Source: Bradyrhizobium sp. CB82
Lineage (GTDB): Bacteria; Pseudomonadota; Alphaproteobacteria; Rhizobiales; Xanthobacteraceae
Assembly: GCF_029714405.1 (NCBI RefSeq)
Contig: NZ_CP121650.1
Coordinates: 5,833,001-5,897,000, forward strand
Length of the DNA stretch: 64,000 bases
Reading direction: 5' to 3'
The notes under the pieces: model-generated
Told to the model about the DNA's origin: nothing
Database searches by the model: none
Seen by the model: only the letters and a program-made list of their open reading frames with translations
Position numbers and translations under genes: made by a program
In this document: positions 43,555 through 53,189 of the stretch, in pieces
How the letters are laid out: each line of letters starts with the position of its first letter
Numbering within the stretch: position 1 is the stretch's first letter

Positions 43555-45288
43555 ATGCTGAATACCGCGACCAAGTCCGAAGCACCGGGCACCGAGCAGG
43601 AATTGACGGATGGTTTTCATCTCGTCATCGACGCGCTCAAGCTGAACGGCATCAACACCATTTATAATGTGCCGGGCATCCCGATCACGGATTTGGGCCG
43701 CATGGCGCAGGCCGCGGGGATCCGCGTGATCTCGTTCCGCCACGAGCAGAACGCAGGCTACGCGGCAGGCATCGCCGGCTTCCTCACCAAGAAGCCCGGC
43801 GTCTGTCTCACCGTGTCGGCGCCCGGCTTCCTCAACGGCCTCACTGCGCTGGCCCACGCCACCACCAACTGCTACCCGATGATCCTGATCTCGGGCTCCT
43901 CCGAGCGCGAGATCGTCGACCTCCAGCAGGGCGACTATGAGGAGATGGACCAGCTCGCGATCGCAAAGCCGCTGTGCAAGGCGGCCTATCGCGTGCTGCA
44001 CGCCCAGGACATCGGCATTGGTCTGGCCCGCGCGATCCGCGCCGCGGTCTCGGGCCGTCCCGGCGGCGTCTATCTCGACCTGCCGGCAAAGCTGTTCGGC
44101 CAGGTGATGAACGCAGACGCCGGCGAGAAGTCGCTGGTCAAGGTGATCGATGCCGCGCCCGCGCAGATCCCCTCGCCCGCGTCGGTGAAGCGCGCCCTCG
44201 AGGTTTTGAAGAGCGCAAAACGTCCCCTCATCATCCTCGGCAAAGGCGCGGCCTATGCGCAGGCCGACGAGGAGATCAAGAGCTTCGTCGAGAAGAGCGG
44301 CGTGCCGTTCCTGCCGATGAGCATGGCCAAGGGCCTCCTGCCCGACACCCATCCGCAGTGCGCCGGCGCTGCCCGCTCGACGGTGCTGAAAGAGTCGGAC
44401 GTCGTCCTTTTGATCGGCGCGCGGCTCAACTGGCTGCTCTCGCACGGCAAGGGCAAGAGCTGGGGCGAAGCGCCCAAGAAGTTCATCCAGATCGACATCG
44501 AGCCGAGGGAGATGGACTCCAACGTCGAGATCGTCGCGCCCGTCGTCGGCGACATCGGCTCCGTCGTCTCCGCCTTCAACCAGGCGATGGCTGCGGGCTG
44601 GACCGCGCCACCGGCCGAATGGACCAAGGCCGTTTCGACCAAGCGTGAAGAGAACGTCGCCAAGATGGCGCCGAAGCTCATGAACAACAAGTCGCCGATG
44701 GATTATCACGGCGCGCTCGGCGTGCTGAAGACCATCATCAAGGAGCATCCCGACGCGATCCTGGTCAACGAGGGCGCCAACACGCTCGATCTCGCTCGCG
44801 GCGTGATCGACATGTACAAGCCGCGCAAGCGTCTCGACGTCGGCACCTGGGGCGTGATGGGCATCGGCATGGGCCAGGCAATCGCGGCTGCGCTCGAGAC
44901 CGGCAACCCCGTGCTCGCGGTGGAAGGCGACAGCGCCTTCGGCTTCTCCGGCATGGAGGTCGAGACCATCTGCCGTTACAATTTGCCCGTCTGCGTCGTC
45001 ATCTTCAACAATGACGGCATCTATCGCGGCACCGACGTCAACAGCGCCAACTCGGATCCGGCGACCACCGTGTTCGTCAAGGGTGCGCGCTACGACAAGA
45101 TGATGGAAGCCTTCGGTGGCGTCGGCGTGAACGCCACCTCGCCAGACGAATTGAAGCGCGCCGTCAACGAGGCGATCAAGTCTGGCAAGCCAACGCTGAT
45201 CAATGCGGTGATCGATCCGGCCGCGGGCTCGGAGAGCGGCCGCATTGGCAACCTCAATCCGCAGAGCGTTCTGCAGAAGAAGAAGTGA
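43555..45288 (+). CDS. oxc: Oxalyl-CoA decarboxylase
   Basis: 577-residue TPP enzyme converting oxalyl-CoA to formyl-CoA and CO2. Activating Glu64 in [38 protein letters not shown] and the TPP/Mg motif [20 protein letters not shown]...FNNDGIYRG are characteristic of OXC. GGGAGAC precedes ATG 43555. It works with frc downstream, which returns CoA from formyl-CoA to oxalate. Likely under the GntR regulator. Confidence 0.96.
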   Translation: MLNTATKSEAPGTEQELTDGFHLVIDALKLNGINTIYNVPGIPITDLGRMAQAAGIRVISFRHEQNAGYAAGIAGFLTKKPGVCLTVSAPGFLNGLTALAHATTNCYPMILISGSSEREIVDLQQGDYEEMDQLAIAKPLCKAAYRVLHAQDIGIGLARAIRAAVSGRPGGVYLDLPAKLFGQVMNADAGEKSLVKVIDAAPAQIPSPASVKRALEVLKSAKRPLIILGKGAAYAQADEEIKSFVEKSGVPFLPMSMAKGLLPDTHPQCAGAARSTVLKESDVVLLIGARLNWLLSHGKGKSWGEAPKKFIQIDIEPREMDSNVEIVAPVVGDIGSVVSAFNQAMAAGWTAPPAEWTKAVSTKREENVAKMAPKLMNNKSPMDYHGALGVLKTIIKEHPDAILVNEGANTLDLARGVIDMYKPRKRLDVGTWGVMGIGMGQAIAAALETGNPVLAVEGDSAFGFSGMEVETICRYNLPVCVVIFNNDGIYRGTDVNSANSDPATTVFVKGARYDKMMEAFGGVGVNATSPDELKRAVNEAIKSGKPTLINAVIDPAAGSESGRIGNLNPQSVLQKKK

Positions 45289-45298
45289 ACACTCGGGT

Positions 45299-45411
45299 CA
45301 TTCCCCGCGCAGGCGGGAATCCAGTAATCGCCGCACCATCGTTGATGGCGAGCACTGAGCCCAACTGAATAGACGGCGAATACTGGATGCCCGCCTTCGC
45401 GGGCATGACGG
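45299..45411. repeat. Intergenic palindromic repeat between oxc and frc
   Basis: TCATTCCCCGCGCAGGCGGGAATCCAGTA at the left and its diverged inverse TACTGGATGCCCGCCTTCGCGGGCATGACGG at the right (45381-45411) can pair end to end; each end also has its own GC-rich stem. This is a widespread rhizobial repeat type, different from those at 34372 and 40083. It is inside the oxc-frc transcript and may affect relative expression. Confidence 0.75.
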
Positions 45412-45440
45412 AAACAGAACAGGTAACAGGAGCAAACACG

Positions 45441-46718
45441 ATGACCAAGGCGCTCACGGGCGTTCGCATTCTTGATTTCACCCACGTCCAGTCGGGGCCG
45501 ACCTGCACGCAATTGCTGGCATGGTTCGGCGCCGACGTGATCAAGGTGGAGCGTCCCGGTGTCGGTGACATCACCCGCGGTCAGCTGCAGGACATCCCGA
45601 ACGTGGACAGCCTGTATTTCACCATGCTGAACCACAACAAGCGCTCGATCACGCTCGACACCAAGAACCCCAAGGGCAAGGAGGTTCTCACCGAGCTGAT
45701 CAAGAAGTGCGACGTGCTGGTCGAGAACTTCGGCCCGGGCGTGCTTGACCGCATGGGCTTCCCCTGGGAGAAGATCCAGGCGATCAACCCGAAGATGATC
45801 GTCGCCTCGATCAAGGGCTTCGGTCCCGGACCGTACGAAGACTGCAAGGTCTATGAGAACGTCGCGCAGTGCACCGGCGGCTCGGCCTCCACCACCGGCT
45901 TCCGCGACGGCCTGCCACTCGTCACCGGCGCGCAGATCGGCGACAGCGGCACCGGCCTGCATCTGGCGCTCGGCATCGTCACCGCGCTCTATCAGCGCAC
46001 GCATTCGGGCAAGGGCCAGCGCGTCACCGCCGCGATGCAGGACGGCGTGCTCAACCTCTGCCGCGTCAAGCTGCGCGACCAGCAGCGCCTCGCCCACGGT
46101 CCGCTCAAGGAATACAGCCAGTTCGGCGAAGGCATTCCGTTCGGCGATGCCGTGCCGCGCGCCGGCAACGACTCCGGCGGCGGCCAGCCCGGCCGCATCC
46201 TGAAGTGCAAGGGTTGGGAGACCGATCCCAACGCCTACATCTACTTCATCACCCAGGCGCCGGTCTGGGAGAAGATCTGCGACGTGATCGGCGAACCGAC
46301 CTGGAAGACCGATCCAAACTACGCCAAGCCCGCAGCGCGCCTGCCGCGGCTCAACGAGATCTTCGCCCGCATCGAGCAGTGGACGATGACCAAGACCAAG
46401 TTCGAGGCGATGGAGATCCTCAACAAGGACGACATCCCCTGCGGCCCGATCCTGTCGATGAAGGAGATCGCCGAAGACCAGTCGCTGCGCGCGACGGGCA
46501 CCGTGGTCGAGGTCGACCACCCCACCCGCGGCAAGTACATCTCGGTCGGCAATCCGATCAAGCTGTCGGATTCACCGAGCGACGTGCAGCGCTCGCCGCT
46601 GCTCGGCGAGCACACCGACGAGATCCTGCGCCAGGTGCTGGGCTTCAGCGATCACCAGGTCGCCGACATCCACAAGTCCGGCGCGCTCGATCCGCCGCAG
46701 AAGCAGGCCGCGGAGTAA
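45441..46718 (+). CDS. frc: Formyl-CoA:oxalate CoA-transferase
   Basis: 425 residues, the exact family length, from ATG 45441 (ACAGGAG upstream); an open extension to 45387 lies in the repeat. Class III CoA-transferase: Gln17 in FTHVQSGP, catalytic Asp168 in [16 protein letters not shown] and the glycine loop [10 protein letters not shown] match FRC. It moves CoA from formyl-CoA to oxalate, feeding oxalyl-CoA decarboxylase. A good terminator follows. Confidence 0.96.
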   Translation: MTKALTGVRILDFTHVQSGPTCTQLLAWFGADVIKVERPGVGDITRGQLQDIPNVDSLYFTMLNHNKRSITLDTKNPKGKEVLTELIKKCDVLVENFGPGVLDRMGFPWEKIQAINPKMIVASIKGFGPGPYEDCKVYENVAQCTGGSASTTGFRDGLPLVTGAQIGDSGTGLHLALGIVTALYQRTHSGKGQRVTAAMQDGVLNLCRVKLRDQQRLAHGPLKEYSQFGEGIPFGDAVPRAGNDSGGGQPGRILKCKGWETDPNAYIYFITQAPVWEKICDVIGEPTWKTDPNYAKPAARLPRLNEIFARIEQWTMTKTKFEAMEILNKDDIPCGPILSMKEIAEDQSLRATGTVVEVDHPTRGKYISVGNPIKLSDSPSDVQRSPLLGEHTDEILRQVLGFSDHQVADIHKSGALDPPQKQAAE

Positions 46719-46741
46719 TCGAACAGCTTTGAACCGAATCG

Positions 46742-46770
46742 AAAGGGCCGCCCTCTGAGGTGGCCCTTTT
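46742..46770 (+). terminator. Rho-independent terminator after frc
   Basis: AAAGGGCCGCC (from 46742) pairs with GGTGGCCCTTT around CTCTGA, with one G-T pair, followed by T and a GTGTGTGTGT stretch. It is 24 bases after the frc stop. The same stem sequence recurs at 58064. Confidence 0.85.
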
Positions 46771-47107
46771 GTGTGTGTGTGCCGCCTCTCCCGCCCGCGG
46801 GTGCCCATCAAAATTCGAAAAACAACCCCATGCAAAGGAGCCGATGATCGTCGGAACAGGAGATGCGGATTTTACGAAATCGCTTGACGCGTCGGGCAAA
46901 TCAGGGGTAAAAGTCGATCATCGCCGTCGCCGAGTCCCCGCCCGATACCGGCTATCGTCCCGACATCCGCGCAAGCGCCGATATCGTCTGGCCGCTCGCG
47001 GGCCTTACACATCGGCCGGCAGGACATCCCGGTTGAAGATCCGAAGCGAACGTGTTTGAGCGCACGGTCGCCCCGATTGGTATCTATCCAGCGTCGGAAC
47101 TGACGCC
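46771..47107. other. Intergenic region between convergent frc and MFS genes
   Basis: After a short GT microsatellite (about 46771-46780) I see no gene, RNA or repeat. Short open frames here lack ribosome sites and protein-like composition. Confidence 0.5.
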
Positions 47108-48388
47108 TTAAACGACGCGTTTGCCAGCCTGGGCCGCGATCGGCCTCTGCACAAAATACATCACGATCAAGGAAATCACCGCCGTTGTCACGACGACGTA
47201 CCCCAGCCGGTCGAAATGCCTGAGCGAACCGTCGGCATCCTGTGCGATGAGCACGGCGGCGAGCACGGAGCCGAGCCCGCCGGACAGTTGTTGCAGGGAA
47301 GCGCCGATCGCGCTGAAGGAGCCGCGTTGTGCGGGCTCGGGGATTGCGGATATCAATGCCTGCGACGGGATCATGCGTGAAAAGATGCCGACAAAAATCA
47401 AGACGTTGACCAGGATCGCGACCGCCAGACTCACCTGACCGAGGTGCGTGTAGATCAGCACCATGACGATGGACATGGCGCTGCCGAAAGCAAAGGTGGG
47501 GTATTTTCCGAAAGCGTCGCTCGCGCGTCCCACCAGCGGCCCGATGGCGATGCTGAACAGGCCGGAGACGAGATAGATCGTCGGCAGATGAATGATATCG
47601 ATGCCGAGGTTGTGCACGGTGTAGGCGCTGCCGAACGGCATCAGCATGTAGCCGCCGGTCGCCAGCAGCGTCGTCACCGCGAATGCCATCCAATAGCGGG
47701 GATGTGCGACCGTTGCCATCAGATGCCGGAACGGGTTCTTGTCCTGCTTCAGCAAAAGATGGCCGTTCACCGGTTTCATCAAGAACAGCACGGCAAGCAT
47801 ACCGGCCATCGACAGGCCGACCAATGCGCCGAACGCGATGTGCCAGTTCCAATGGTTGGAGAGAAAAAGACCGGCCGGGATGCCAAGCACCTGGCTTGCG
47901 GCGAACGCGGTTTGCACGAAGCCCATGACGCGGCCGCGCAATTGCAGCGCAAAGAGATCGGTCACGATGGCGAGCACAACGGAGCCGATCACACCGCCGA
48001 ACAGGCCTGTCACGATCCGCCCCAGCAGCAGGACATGATAGCTGGGAGCGATCGCGCAAAGCGCCGTTCCAAGGGTAAAGCCGGCATAGAAAAACAAAAG
48101 CAGCCATTTGCGATCGAACCGATCGGCAAAGCCGGCCGCCAGGATGCCGGAGATTCCGGCGCTGAATGCGTAGGCCGAGACCGCCACCCCGAATTGTGCG
48201 GCCGAAATATCGAGCGCCGGCATGATGATGGCGCCAAGTGGCGACATGATCATGAAATCGATGATGATCGTGAACTGGACCAGCGCCAGCAGCGCGACAA
48301 GGATCGACTGGTAGCGCGAAAAGCTGCGGGAGAGCTCTTGCCGCTGATCGACCGGCTCCGTCAGGGTTTGTTCAGTCATGACATTCAT
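47108..48388 (-). CDS. Major facilitator superfamily transporter
   Basis: 426 residues with about 12 hydrophobic segments and the MFS motif A AAGFADRFDRKWLLLFFYAG between segments 2 and 3; RIVTGLFGGVIGSVVLAIVTDLF forms segment 4/5. Looks like a drug or sugar-type proton-coupled exporter. A LysR-type remnant lies directly upstream on the same strand, so its former regulator may have been lost. Substrate unknown. Confidence 0.9.
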   Translation of the reverse strand: MNVMTEQTLTEPVDQRQELSRSFSRYQSILVALLALVQFTIIIDFMIMSPLGAIIMPALDISAAQFGVAVSAYAFSAGISGILAAGFADRFDRKWLLLFFYAGFTLGTALCAIAPSYHVLLLGRIVTGLFGGVIGSVVLAIVTDLFALQLRGRVMGFVQTAFAASQVLGIPAGLFLSNHWNWHIAFGALVGLSMAGMLAVLFLMKPVNGHLLLKQDKNPFRHLMATVAHPRYWMAFAVTTLLATGGYMLMPFGSAYTVHNLGIDIIHLPTIYLVSGLFSIAIGPLVGRASDAFGKYPTFAFGSAMSIVMVLIYTHLGQVSLAVAILVNVLIFVGIFSRMIPSQALISAIPEPAQRGSFSAIGASLQQLSGGLGSVLAAVLIAQDADGSLRHFDRLGYVVVTTAVISLIVMYFVQRPIAAQAGKRVV

Positions 48389-48455
48389 TCGGAAGGCAGA
48401 AAAGTGAGGACGTGTGATGCCGGCCCTCGATTCCTATCTATTCTGCTTCCAGCGC

Positions 48456-48611
48456 TATTTCGATGGCTTGACAAGCAGTTTTGATGCCTGCTCGATGCGC
48501 GGAGCGCCGGATCAGTCCGCCAGGCTCGCTGCGCAGCCAGCTTGAAGCTGGGATGCCGCGCGGCAGCTTCGAAGGCGCGGAGCGCGTTGATGGCGGAAGG
48601 GTGTAGATCAT
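48456..48611 (-). pseudogene. Remnant of a LysR-type regulator with internal deletion
   Basis: Reading leftwards, PSAINALRAFEAAARHPSFK (48529-48600) is the typical start of LysR regulators of the GcvA type; then the frame breaks, and in another frame IEQASKLLVKPSK-stop (stop at 48456) looks like a LysR C-terminus. About 270 codons between are missing. The first ATG (48611) is out of frame with the homologous stretch. Head match is good; tail match is weaker. Confidence 0.55.
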
Positions 48612-48789
48612 GGCACTGCAGTTTGACACTGATGGACGGCGGCCTTGCAATAGATTTTCTTGCGCTGAGCCGCAGTAACAATGCTTTGCGCCGCGGCGAT
48701 GTCGCCGGATACAGTCAGCCCGCTGGAGCTCGAGGCGATCGCCGCGCAATGAAACCAGCTTCGCCGAATTTGCAATAGTCAGGTGTCCA

Positions 48790-49478
48790 ATGGCTGAGAT
48801 CGTCCATCCCTTTTACGAGCAGCATCGCGGTGCAATGGAGGCCGCCATGCGCCATCGCCTCGACCTTGCCGATGCGATGTTACGCGAACGCGCAAATCTC
48901 TCCGACATCGACGGGATCAGGCGGCAGGTGATGGACGAATTCGAGATCGTGCTCACCCAGATGCCCTATGTCGGCGGCGCGGCAAGCCGCATGAGCGATT
49001 TCTTCATGCGCCTCATGGGCTTCATGGCCATCAGCCGCGTGCTGCGGCGACACGGCGTGTCGCTGTCCGTGATCGGCGAGATCGAGCGGGAGACCTACAA
49101 GGCGCAATTGCTCACTGTGCCCGAAGCGGAACGTCTCGCCGCGGGGCGTCAATTCATGTCGGCCGAGAACCAGACCTTGCTGCGCGAGCAGGCTGCAAAG
49201 AGCACGACTGACGACCATCAGACGAGTTTCCGGAGGATTTCGTCTACGATTTCGTCGAACCCGGCCCGGGTGACAGCTTTGAATTTGGCATCAACTACAG
49301 AGCTTGCGGATTCTGCAAATTCGCGGCTCGCCATGGCGACAAGGACGTCCTGCCGAACATTTGCGGGCTTGATTTCGACGCCTATGCCACGCGAGGCATC
49401 CATCTGGACAGGACGCAAACGCTGGCCGGCGGTGCCAGCCATTGCAATTTCCGCTTCTCGCGGCTCCGGTCGGACTAG
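48790..49478 (+). pseudogene. L-2-amino-thiazoline-4-carboxylate hydrolase-like gene with one frameshift
   Basis: The start (MAEIVHPFYEQHRGAMEAAM) and helical N-terminal part run in frame to about 49205. From about 49221 the homologous C-terminal part continues one frame away: DEFPEDFVYDFVEPGPGD, YRACGFCKFAARHGDKD, ICGLDFDAYATRG and GGASHCNFRFSRLRSD ending at TAG 49476. Both parts together give the ATC-hydrolase-like family, known from cysteine synthesis in Pseudomonas. One base is missing at 49205-49221. Either a recent pseudogene or a sequencing error. Uncorrected, translation would end with about 110 nonsense residues. Confidence 0.8.
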
Positions 49479-49629
49479 GACGATGGTCACAAGGCGCTCC
49501 TGGCGTCGCGCTCCCGCGATACGCAACGAACCTACGGTGTGATCGTCATACTCCCCGGCGGTGCCGTCATCCTGAGCGGCTCGGCCAGCCGCGCAAACCC
49601 GCCATGCGCGTTCCAGCGAACCATGATCG

Positions 49630-50019
49630 CTAGAGGTCCCCGCCTCCCAGGAGCTTCCTGCCCGCGGCCGCTCCGGACATCGCATCCCTGCAAGGCTCGC
49701 TCAGCTCTGCAACGTGCGATTTGATGCACTCCCTGATGCGGCCGGTGCCAGGCGCAATACCGGCACACAGTTTCGCGACGTCGGCTTTGCAGATCTTTCC
49801 GGTCACCGCCACCGTGAGCAGGCGGTCCCGGCAGGCATCCGACACGTCGTTCAGATGAGACTTTATGCAAGCCTTGATCTTGCCCTCGCCGGGTCGAATG
49901 CCGGCGCACAGCGTCTTGATGTCGCCAGCGCAGGGCGGGCCCGCCTGCTGCGCTAGTGCGATGGAATCTGACAGCAACAGCGCTATCACAATGACGAGCC
50001 CGGATCGAATTCCTGCCAT
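49630..50019 (-). CDS. Secreted cysteine-rich repeat protein
   Basis: 129 residues from ATG 50019. Signal peptide MAGIRSGLVIVIALLLSDSIALAQ, then two Cys-rich units of about 40 residues (CAGDIKTLCAGIRPGEGKI..CIKSH..CRDRL and CKADVAKLCAGIAPGTGRI..CIKSH..CRDAM), each with four Cys in the same spacing, as in the GLG1-type cysteine-rich repeat family. Periplasmic, disulfide-bonded; function unknown. Confidence 0.85.
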   Translation of the reverse strand: MAGIRSGLVIVIALLLSDSIALAQQAGPPCAGDIKTLCAGIRPGEGKIKACIKSHLNDVSDACRDRLLTVAVTGKICKADVAKLCAGIAPGTGRIRECIKSHVAELSEPCRDAMSGAAAGRKLLGGGDL

Positions 50020-50192
50020 TTTGATGCCCTCAGACCGGATAGGATCATATCTTACGGCGATCGCCATTCCACTCAAGCCCGCAGAAAGCTCCCACATCTG
50101 CCCTTGCGGAACACCAACGGACAGCACGCGGACTCGTCGCCCGACCGCCCCTCACCGCACTGGCGCAGCAGATGAGCAAGACCTGCTCGGCA

Positions 50193-50522
50193 TCATTTGG
50201 ATGCAACGGTCTCCTTGAACAGCTCAACCATGCCGCGCGTGTTGTCGGTCACCGCAAAGACCTCGAATAAATCGATCTGCGGCTTCATGCCGTAGCGCTG
50301 GATGATACCATCGAGCCACGGCCCGGTGTAGAACGCCTTGGCGTCCTCGATGCGCTCCCACTGGTACACGCCGCCCGCCCAGCCGCTTTCGGACCAGATG
50401 AAGTGCTTGCTGATCAGCCCCGTCACCTCGCGGAAGTTGGGTGCGATCTTGTGAAAGTGCTCGCGACACGCGGCATAGTCGATCTGCGGCGGCAGTTTGT
50501 ATCGGACAATGGCGGTAATCAT
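50193..50522 (-). CDS. YdhR-like antibiotic biosynthesis monooxygenase-fold protein
   Basis: 109 residues from ATG 50522 behind AAGGAGG; a longer frame to 50750 has no ribosome site. MITAIVRYKLPPQIDYAAC, FIWSESGWAGGVYQWERIEDAKAFYTGPW match the small dimeric ferredoxin-like-fold monooxygenases (YdhR/ABM). Cytosolic; substrate unknown. Confidence 0.82.
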   Translation of the reverse strand: MITAIVRYKLPPQIDYAACREHFHKIAPNFREVTGLISKHFIWSESGWAGGVYQWERIEDAKAFYTGPWLDGIIQRYGMKPQIDLFEVFAVTDNTRGMVELFKETVASK

Positions 50523-51018
50523 GCGACCTCCTTGTAAGGATGCCCTGCGCAACATGATGGCTTTCACCCGACCAAACAAGCGAAGTGGAAAGCCGACACG
50601 GATCAAAGGTGCAAAGCCTGACCAGTAGCTTTCGATCTGCTGCGACAACCCGACCATTCCGAGCATGCTGGACTTGGCGTTAGAAGTTCCGCCTTTTCCT
50701 GCATGATCTTTGGTATAGGCGTCGCTCAAATCGCGCAACATAGGCTCCATGCTGGTGCGTGCGAACGACCGAAATGCCGATCATCTACCCGCGCCGATCG
50801 CGATAGTGAGACAGACGCTGCCACGAGTAGGTCAACACGATTGACAAGAGCTGGTAATCGCTGCGGCAGCTATCTCCATCCAATGTTTTGCGTTAATGTG
50901 AACCTCTTCATACATGTGCAGCAAACGGGCTCGGATGATGCCCAGAGAGAGGCGCGCTAGGGCCTCGCAAAGCGCCACCCAGTTCTATTCCATTCACACG
51001 CAAGTTTGGGAGCGACAC
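50523..51018. other. Divergent intergenic region, no gene recognised
   Basis: About 500 bases between the leftward YdhR-like gene and the rightward ABC operon. A TTGACA at 50841-50846 is the only promoter-like element noted, without a convincing -10. Open frames in it do not look coding. Confidence 0.45.
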
Positions 51019-52149
51019 ATGGAAAAGCGCGAAATTGGCAACAGCTTGACGAAAGGTCAGTCCGAAGCGAAGCGGGGCGCCTTCTCCCGCCGCTCGGTGC
51101 TGACGTTGGTTTGCACCCTCGGCGCCACGGCGCCGTTTGGAATGTTTGGAGCGGCTCGCGCGCTGACGGCATCCGGGACTGGATCGCTGTCATATATTCC
51201 TGGCGAACCTTTTATTTGCCGCGCCGCGGCCAGCAGTGAAGAGCTGCAGGGCCCGCCCCGCCAGCTCAAGCTCGCATGGAACGCGAACGCGGCGTGCACG
51301 GTCGCTGCGGCAGTCGCAAAGGAACGGGGCATCTTCGCCAAGCACAACCTCGATGTCGAATTCGTCAATTTCGGCGGTTCGACCGACCAATTGCTGGAGG
51401 CGATCGCAACTGGCAAGGCGGATGCCGGTTTGGGATTGGCCCTGCGCTGGCTCAAACCGCTGGAGCAAGGTTTCGACGTTCGGATCACCGCGGGTGTGCA
51501 CGGCGGCTGCATCCGGCTCCTCGGCTCCAAGGCTGCGAGTATTGACAGCCTGGAATCCCTGCGCGGCAAGGTTATCGCAATTAGCGATCAAGCGAGCCCA
51601 GCGAAGAACTTCTTTTCGATCTACCTCGCAAAAAAGGGCATCGATCCCGCCCAAGAGGTAGAGTGGCGCCAGTACCCAGCCAATCTGCTCGCGCTTGCCG
51701 TCGACAAGGGCGAAGTGCAGGCGCTGGCCGAGATAGATCCGCTGCCCTACCTCTGGCTCAAGGAAGGCAAACTCAACGAGATCGCGACGAACTTGACGGG
51801 TGAATTCGCCGACCGCACCTGCTGCGTTCTCGCAATACGTGGCAGCCTCACCCGAAGCGAAATGCCGGTGGCGGCCGCTCTGACCCGATCGATACTGGAG
51901 GGGGCAGACCGAGTTGCCAGCGATCCCGCCGATGCCGCGGCAATCTATTCGGGCTACGGCGGGAGAGGATCCGTAGAGGACCTCGCCACCATGTATCGCA
52001 GCCATGCTCACCACAATCATCCGGTCGGGGCGACGCTCAAGAAGCAACTTCTACTCTACACCGACGAACTCAAGGCAGTGAACGTCATGAAGCGAAGCAC
52101 TGACCCGGTCAAGTTCGCCGACCGGATTTATCTTGACGTTCTAAGCTGA
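51019..52149 (+). CDS. ABC transporter substrate-binding protein (NitT/TauT/SsuA type)
   Basis: 376 residues from ATG 51019. The N-terminus has a twin-arginine-like signal (FSRRSVLTLVCTLGATAPFG). The mature part has the NMT1/SsuA fold: LKLAWNANAACTVAAAVAKERGIFAKHNLDVEFVNFGGSTDQLLEAIATGKADAG split over adjacent strands, and SLESLRGKVIAISDQASPAKNF. It delivers a nitrate, sulfonate, taurine or pyrimidine-like ligand to the permease encoded next; substrate is not decided by sequence. Confidence 0.88.
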   Translation: MEKREIGNSLTKGQSEAKRGAFSRRSVLTLVCTLGATAPFGMFGAARALTASGTGSLSYIPGEPFICRAAASSEELQGPPRQLKLAWNANAACTVAAAVAKERGIFAKHNLDVEFVNFGGSTDQLLEAIATGKADAGLGLALRWLKPLEQGFDVRITAGVHGGCIRLLGSKAASIDSLESLRGKVIAISDQASPAKNFFSIYLAKKGIDPAQEVEWRQYPANLLALAVDKGEVQALAEIDPLPYLWLKEGKLNEIATNLTGEFADRTCCVLAIRGSLTRSEMPVAAALTRSILEGADRVASDPADAAAIYSGYGGRGSVEDLATMYRSHAHHNHPVGATLKKQLLLYTDELKAVNVMKRSTDPVKFADRIYLDVLS

Positions 52150-52169
52150 GCCGATTGGGAAGATCCGCA

Positions 52170-53189
52170 GTGAGCTCGGTCATCGATGAAGTGCCGAGGC
52201 CATCAGAGAAATCGGGTTTCGGCTTTTTTGAGAGTTCAAGCACTCGGTCGTTGATCGGCGGACTGTCTGTGGCCGCCGCATGGTCTATGGTCGCCGCGCT
52301 CACTGCGTTCTGGCCGGATAAGCCCGAAAGCGATTGGACCTACACGAACGGCTTCGCCATTGCCTGCGGCGCATTGGCCGTTGCCCTCGCCCTGGCGGCT
52401 TTCGCCGGCGTTCGCTTTGTTGCTTTTCAGCGTCTCCAGCGGCTTTCTCCGTGGCTGTTTGCGCTCGCGCTGTTTTTTGCTGCCTGGGAGGCCGTCACAG
52501 CAAAGCTCGGATTGCTGCCGTTACCTTTCTTTCCTCCGCCGCAGGCCATCCTCGAAGTCGCGATCGACGATTGGGGGCGCCTGGCTGAAGGCATCTTCGC
52601 CTCAGCTCGTCTGCTGGCGACCGGTTATTTTCTCGGTGCGGCGGTGGGGTTCGTGACCGGCGTGGCGATCGGCTGGTCGCGGCTCGCCGGGTATTGGATT
52701 CACCCGGTTTTGCGGTTCATCGGGCCGCTGCCCGCGACGGCTTGGCTGCCGCTCGCATTTTTCGTTTTCCCCTCGAGCTTCAGCGCCAGCATTTTCCTGA
52801 TTGCGCTCGCCACTGGGTTTCCGGTCACCGTGCTCACCTGGTCGGGCGTCGCCTGCGTGAAGAGCGCCTATTACGATATTGCGCGGACCTTGGGCGCAAC
52901 CCAGCGCTTCCTCGTGCTCAAGGTTGCCATTCCGGCGGCAATGCCGCATGTCTTTGTTGGCCTGTTCATGGGACTAGGCAACTCGTTTGCGGTTCTTGTC
53001 GTAGCCGAAATGCTGGGCGTGAAGGCGGGGCTCGGCTGGTATCTGCAATGGGCGCAGGGTTGGGCGGCCTATGCCAATATGTACGCGGCGCTGCTTGTCA
53101 TGGCGCTCTTGTGCTCCGGGCTGATCACGCTGCTGTTCCGCTTGCGTGACCGCCTGCTATCCTGGCAGAAAGGTTTGGTGCGATGGTAG
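52170..53189 (+). CDS. ABC transporter permease (SsuC/TauC type) with extra N-terminal spans
   Basis: 339 residues from the GTG at 52170 (GGGAAGA upstream). Two additional N-terminal hydrophobic segments (about 33-90) precede a normal SsuC-like core with five to six spans and the coupling loop YYDIARTLGATQRFLVLKVAIPAAMPHVFVG. Its end overlaps the ATPase gene by 7 bases. Forms the channel of the importer. The long N-terminus is known from some members of the family. Confidence 0.88.
   Translation: MSSVIDEVPRPSEKSGFGFFESSSTRSLIGGLSVAAAWSMVAALTAFWPDKPESDWTYTNGFAIACGALAVALALAAFAGVRFVAFQRLQRLSPWLFALALFFAAWEAVTAKLGLLPLPFFPPPQAILEVAIDDWGRLAEGIFASARLLATGYFLGAAVGFVTGVAIGWSRLAGYWIHPVLRFIGPLPATAWLPLAFFVFPSSFSASIFLIALATGFPVTVLTWSGVACVKSAYYDIARTLGATQRFLVLKVAIPAAMPHVFVGLFMGLGNSFAVLVVAEMLGVKAGLGWYLQWAQGWAAYANMYAALLVMALLCSGLITLLFRLRDRLLSWQKGLVRW

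Noticed and set aside
46771-46780. GT microsatellite as a phase-variable element
   Set aside because: Only about five repeats, directly after the frc terminator and outside any gene.
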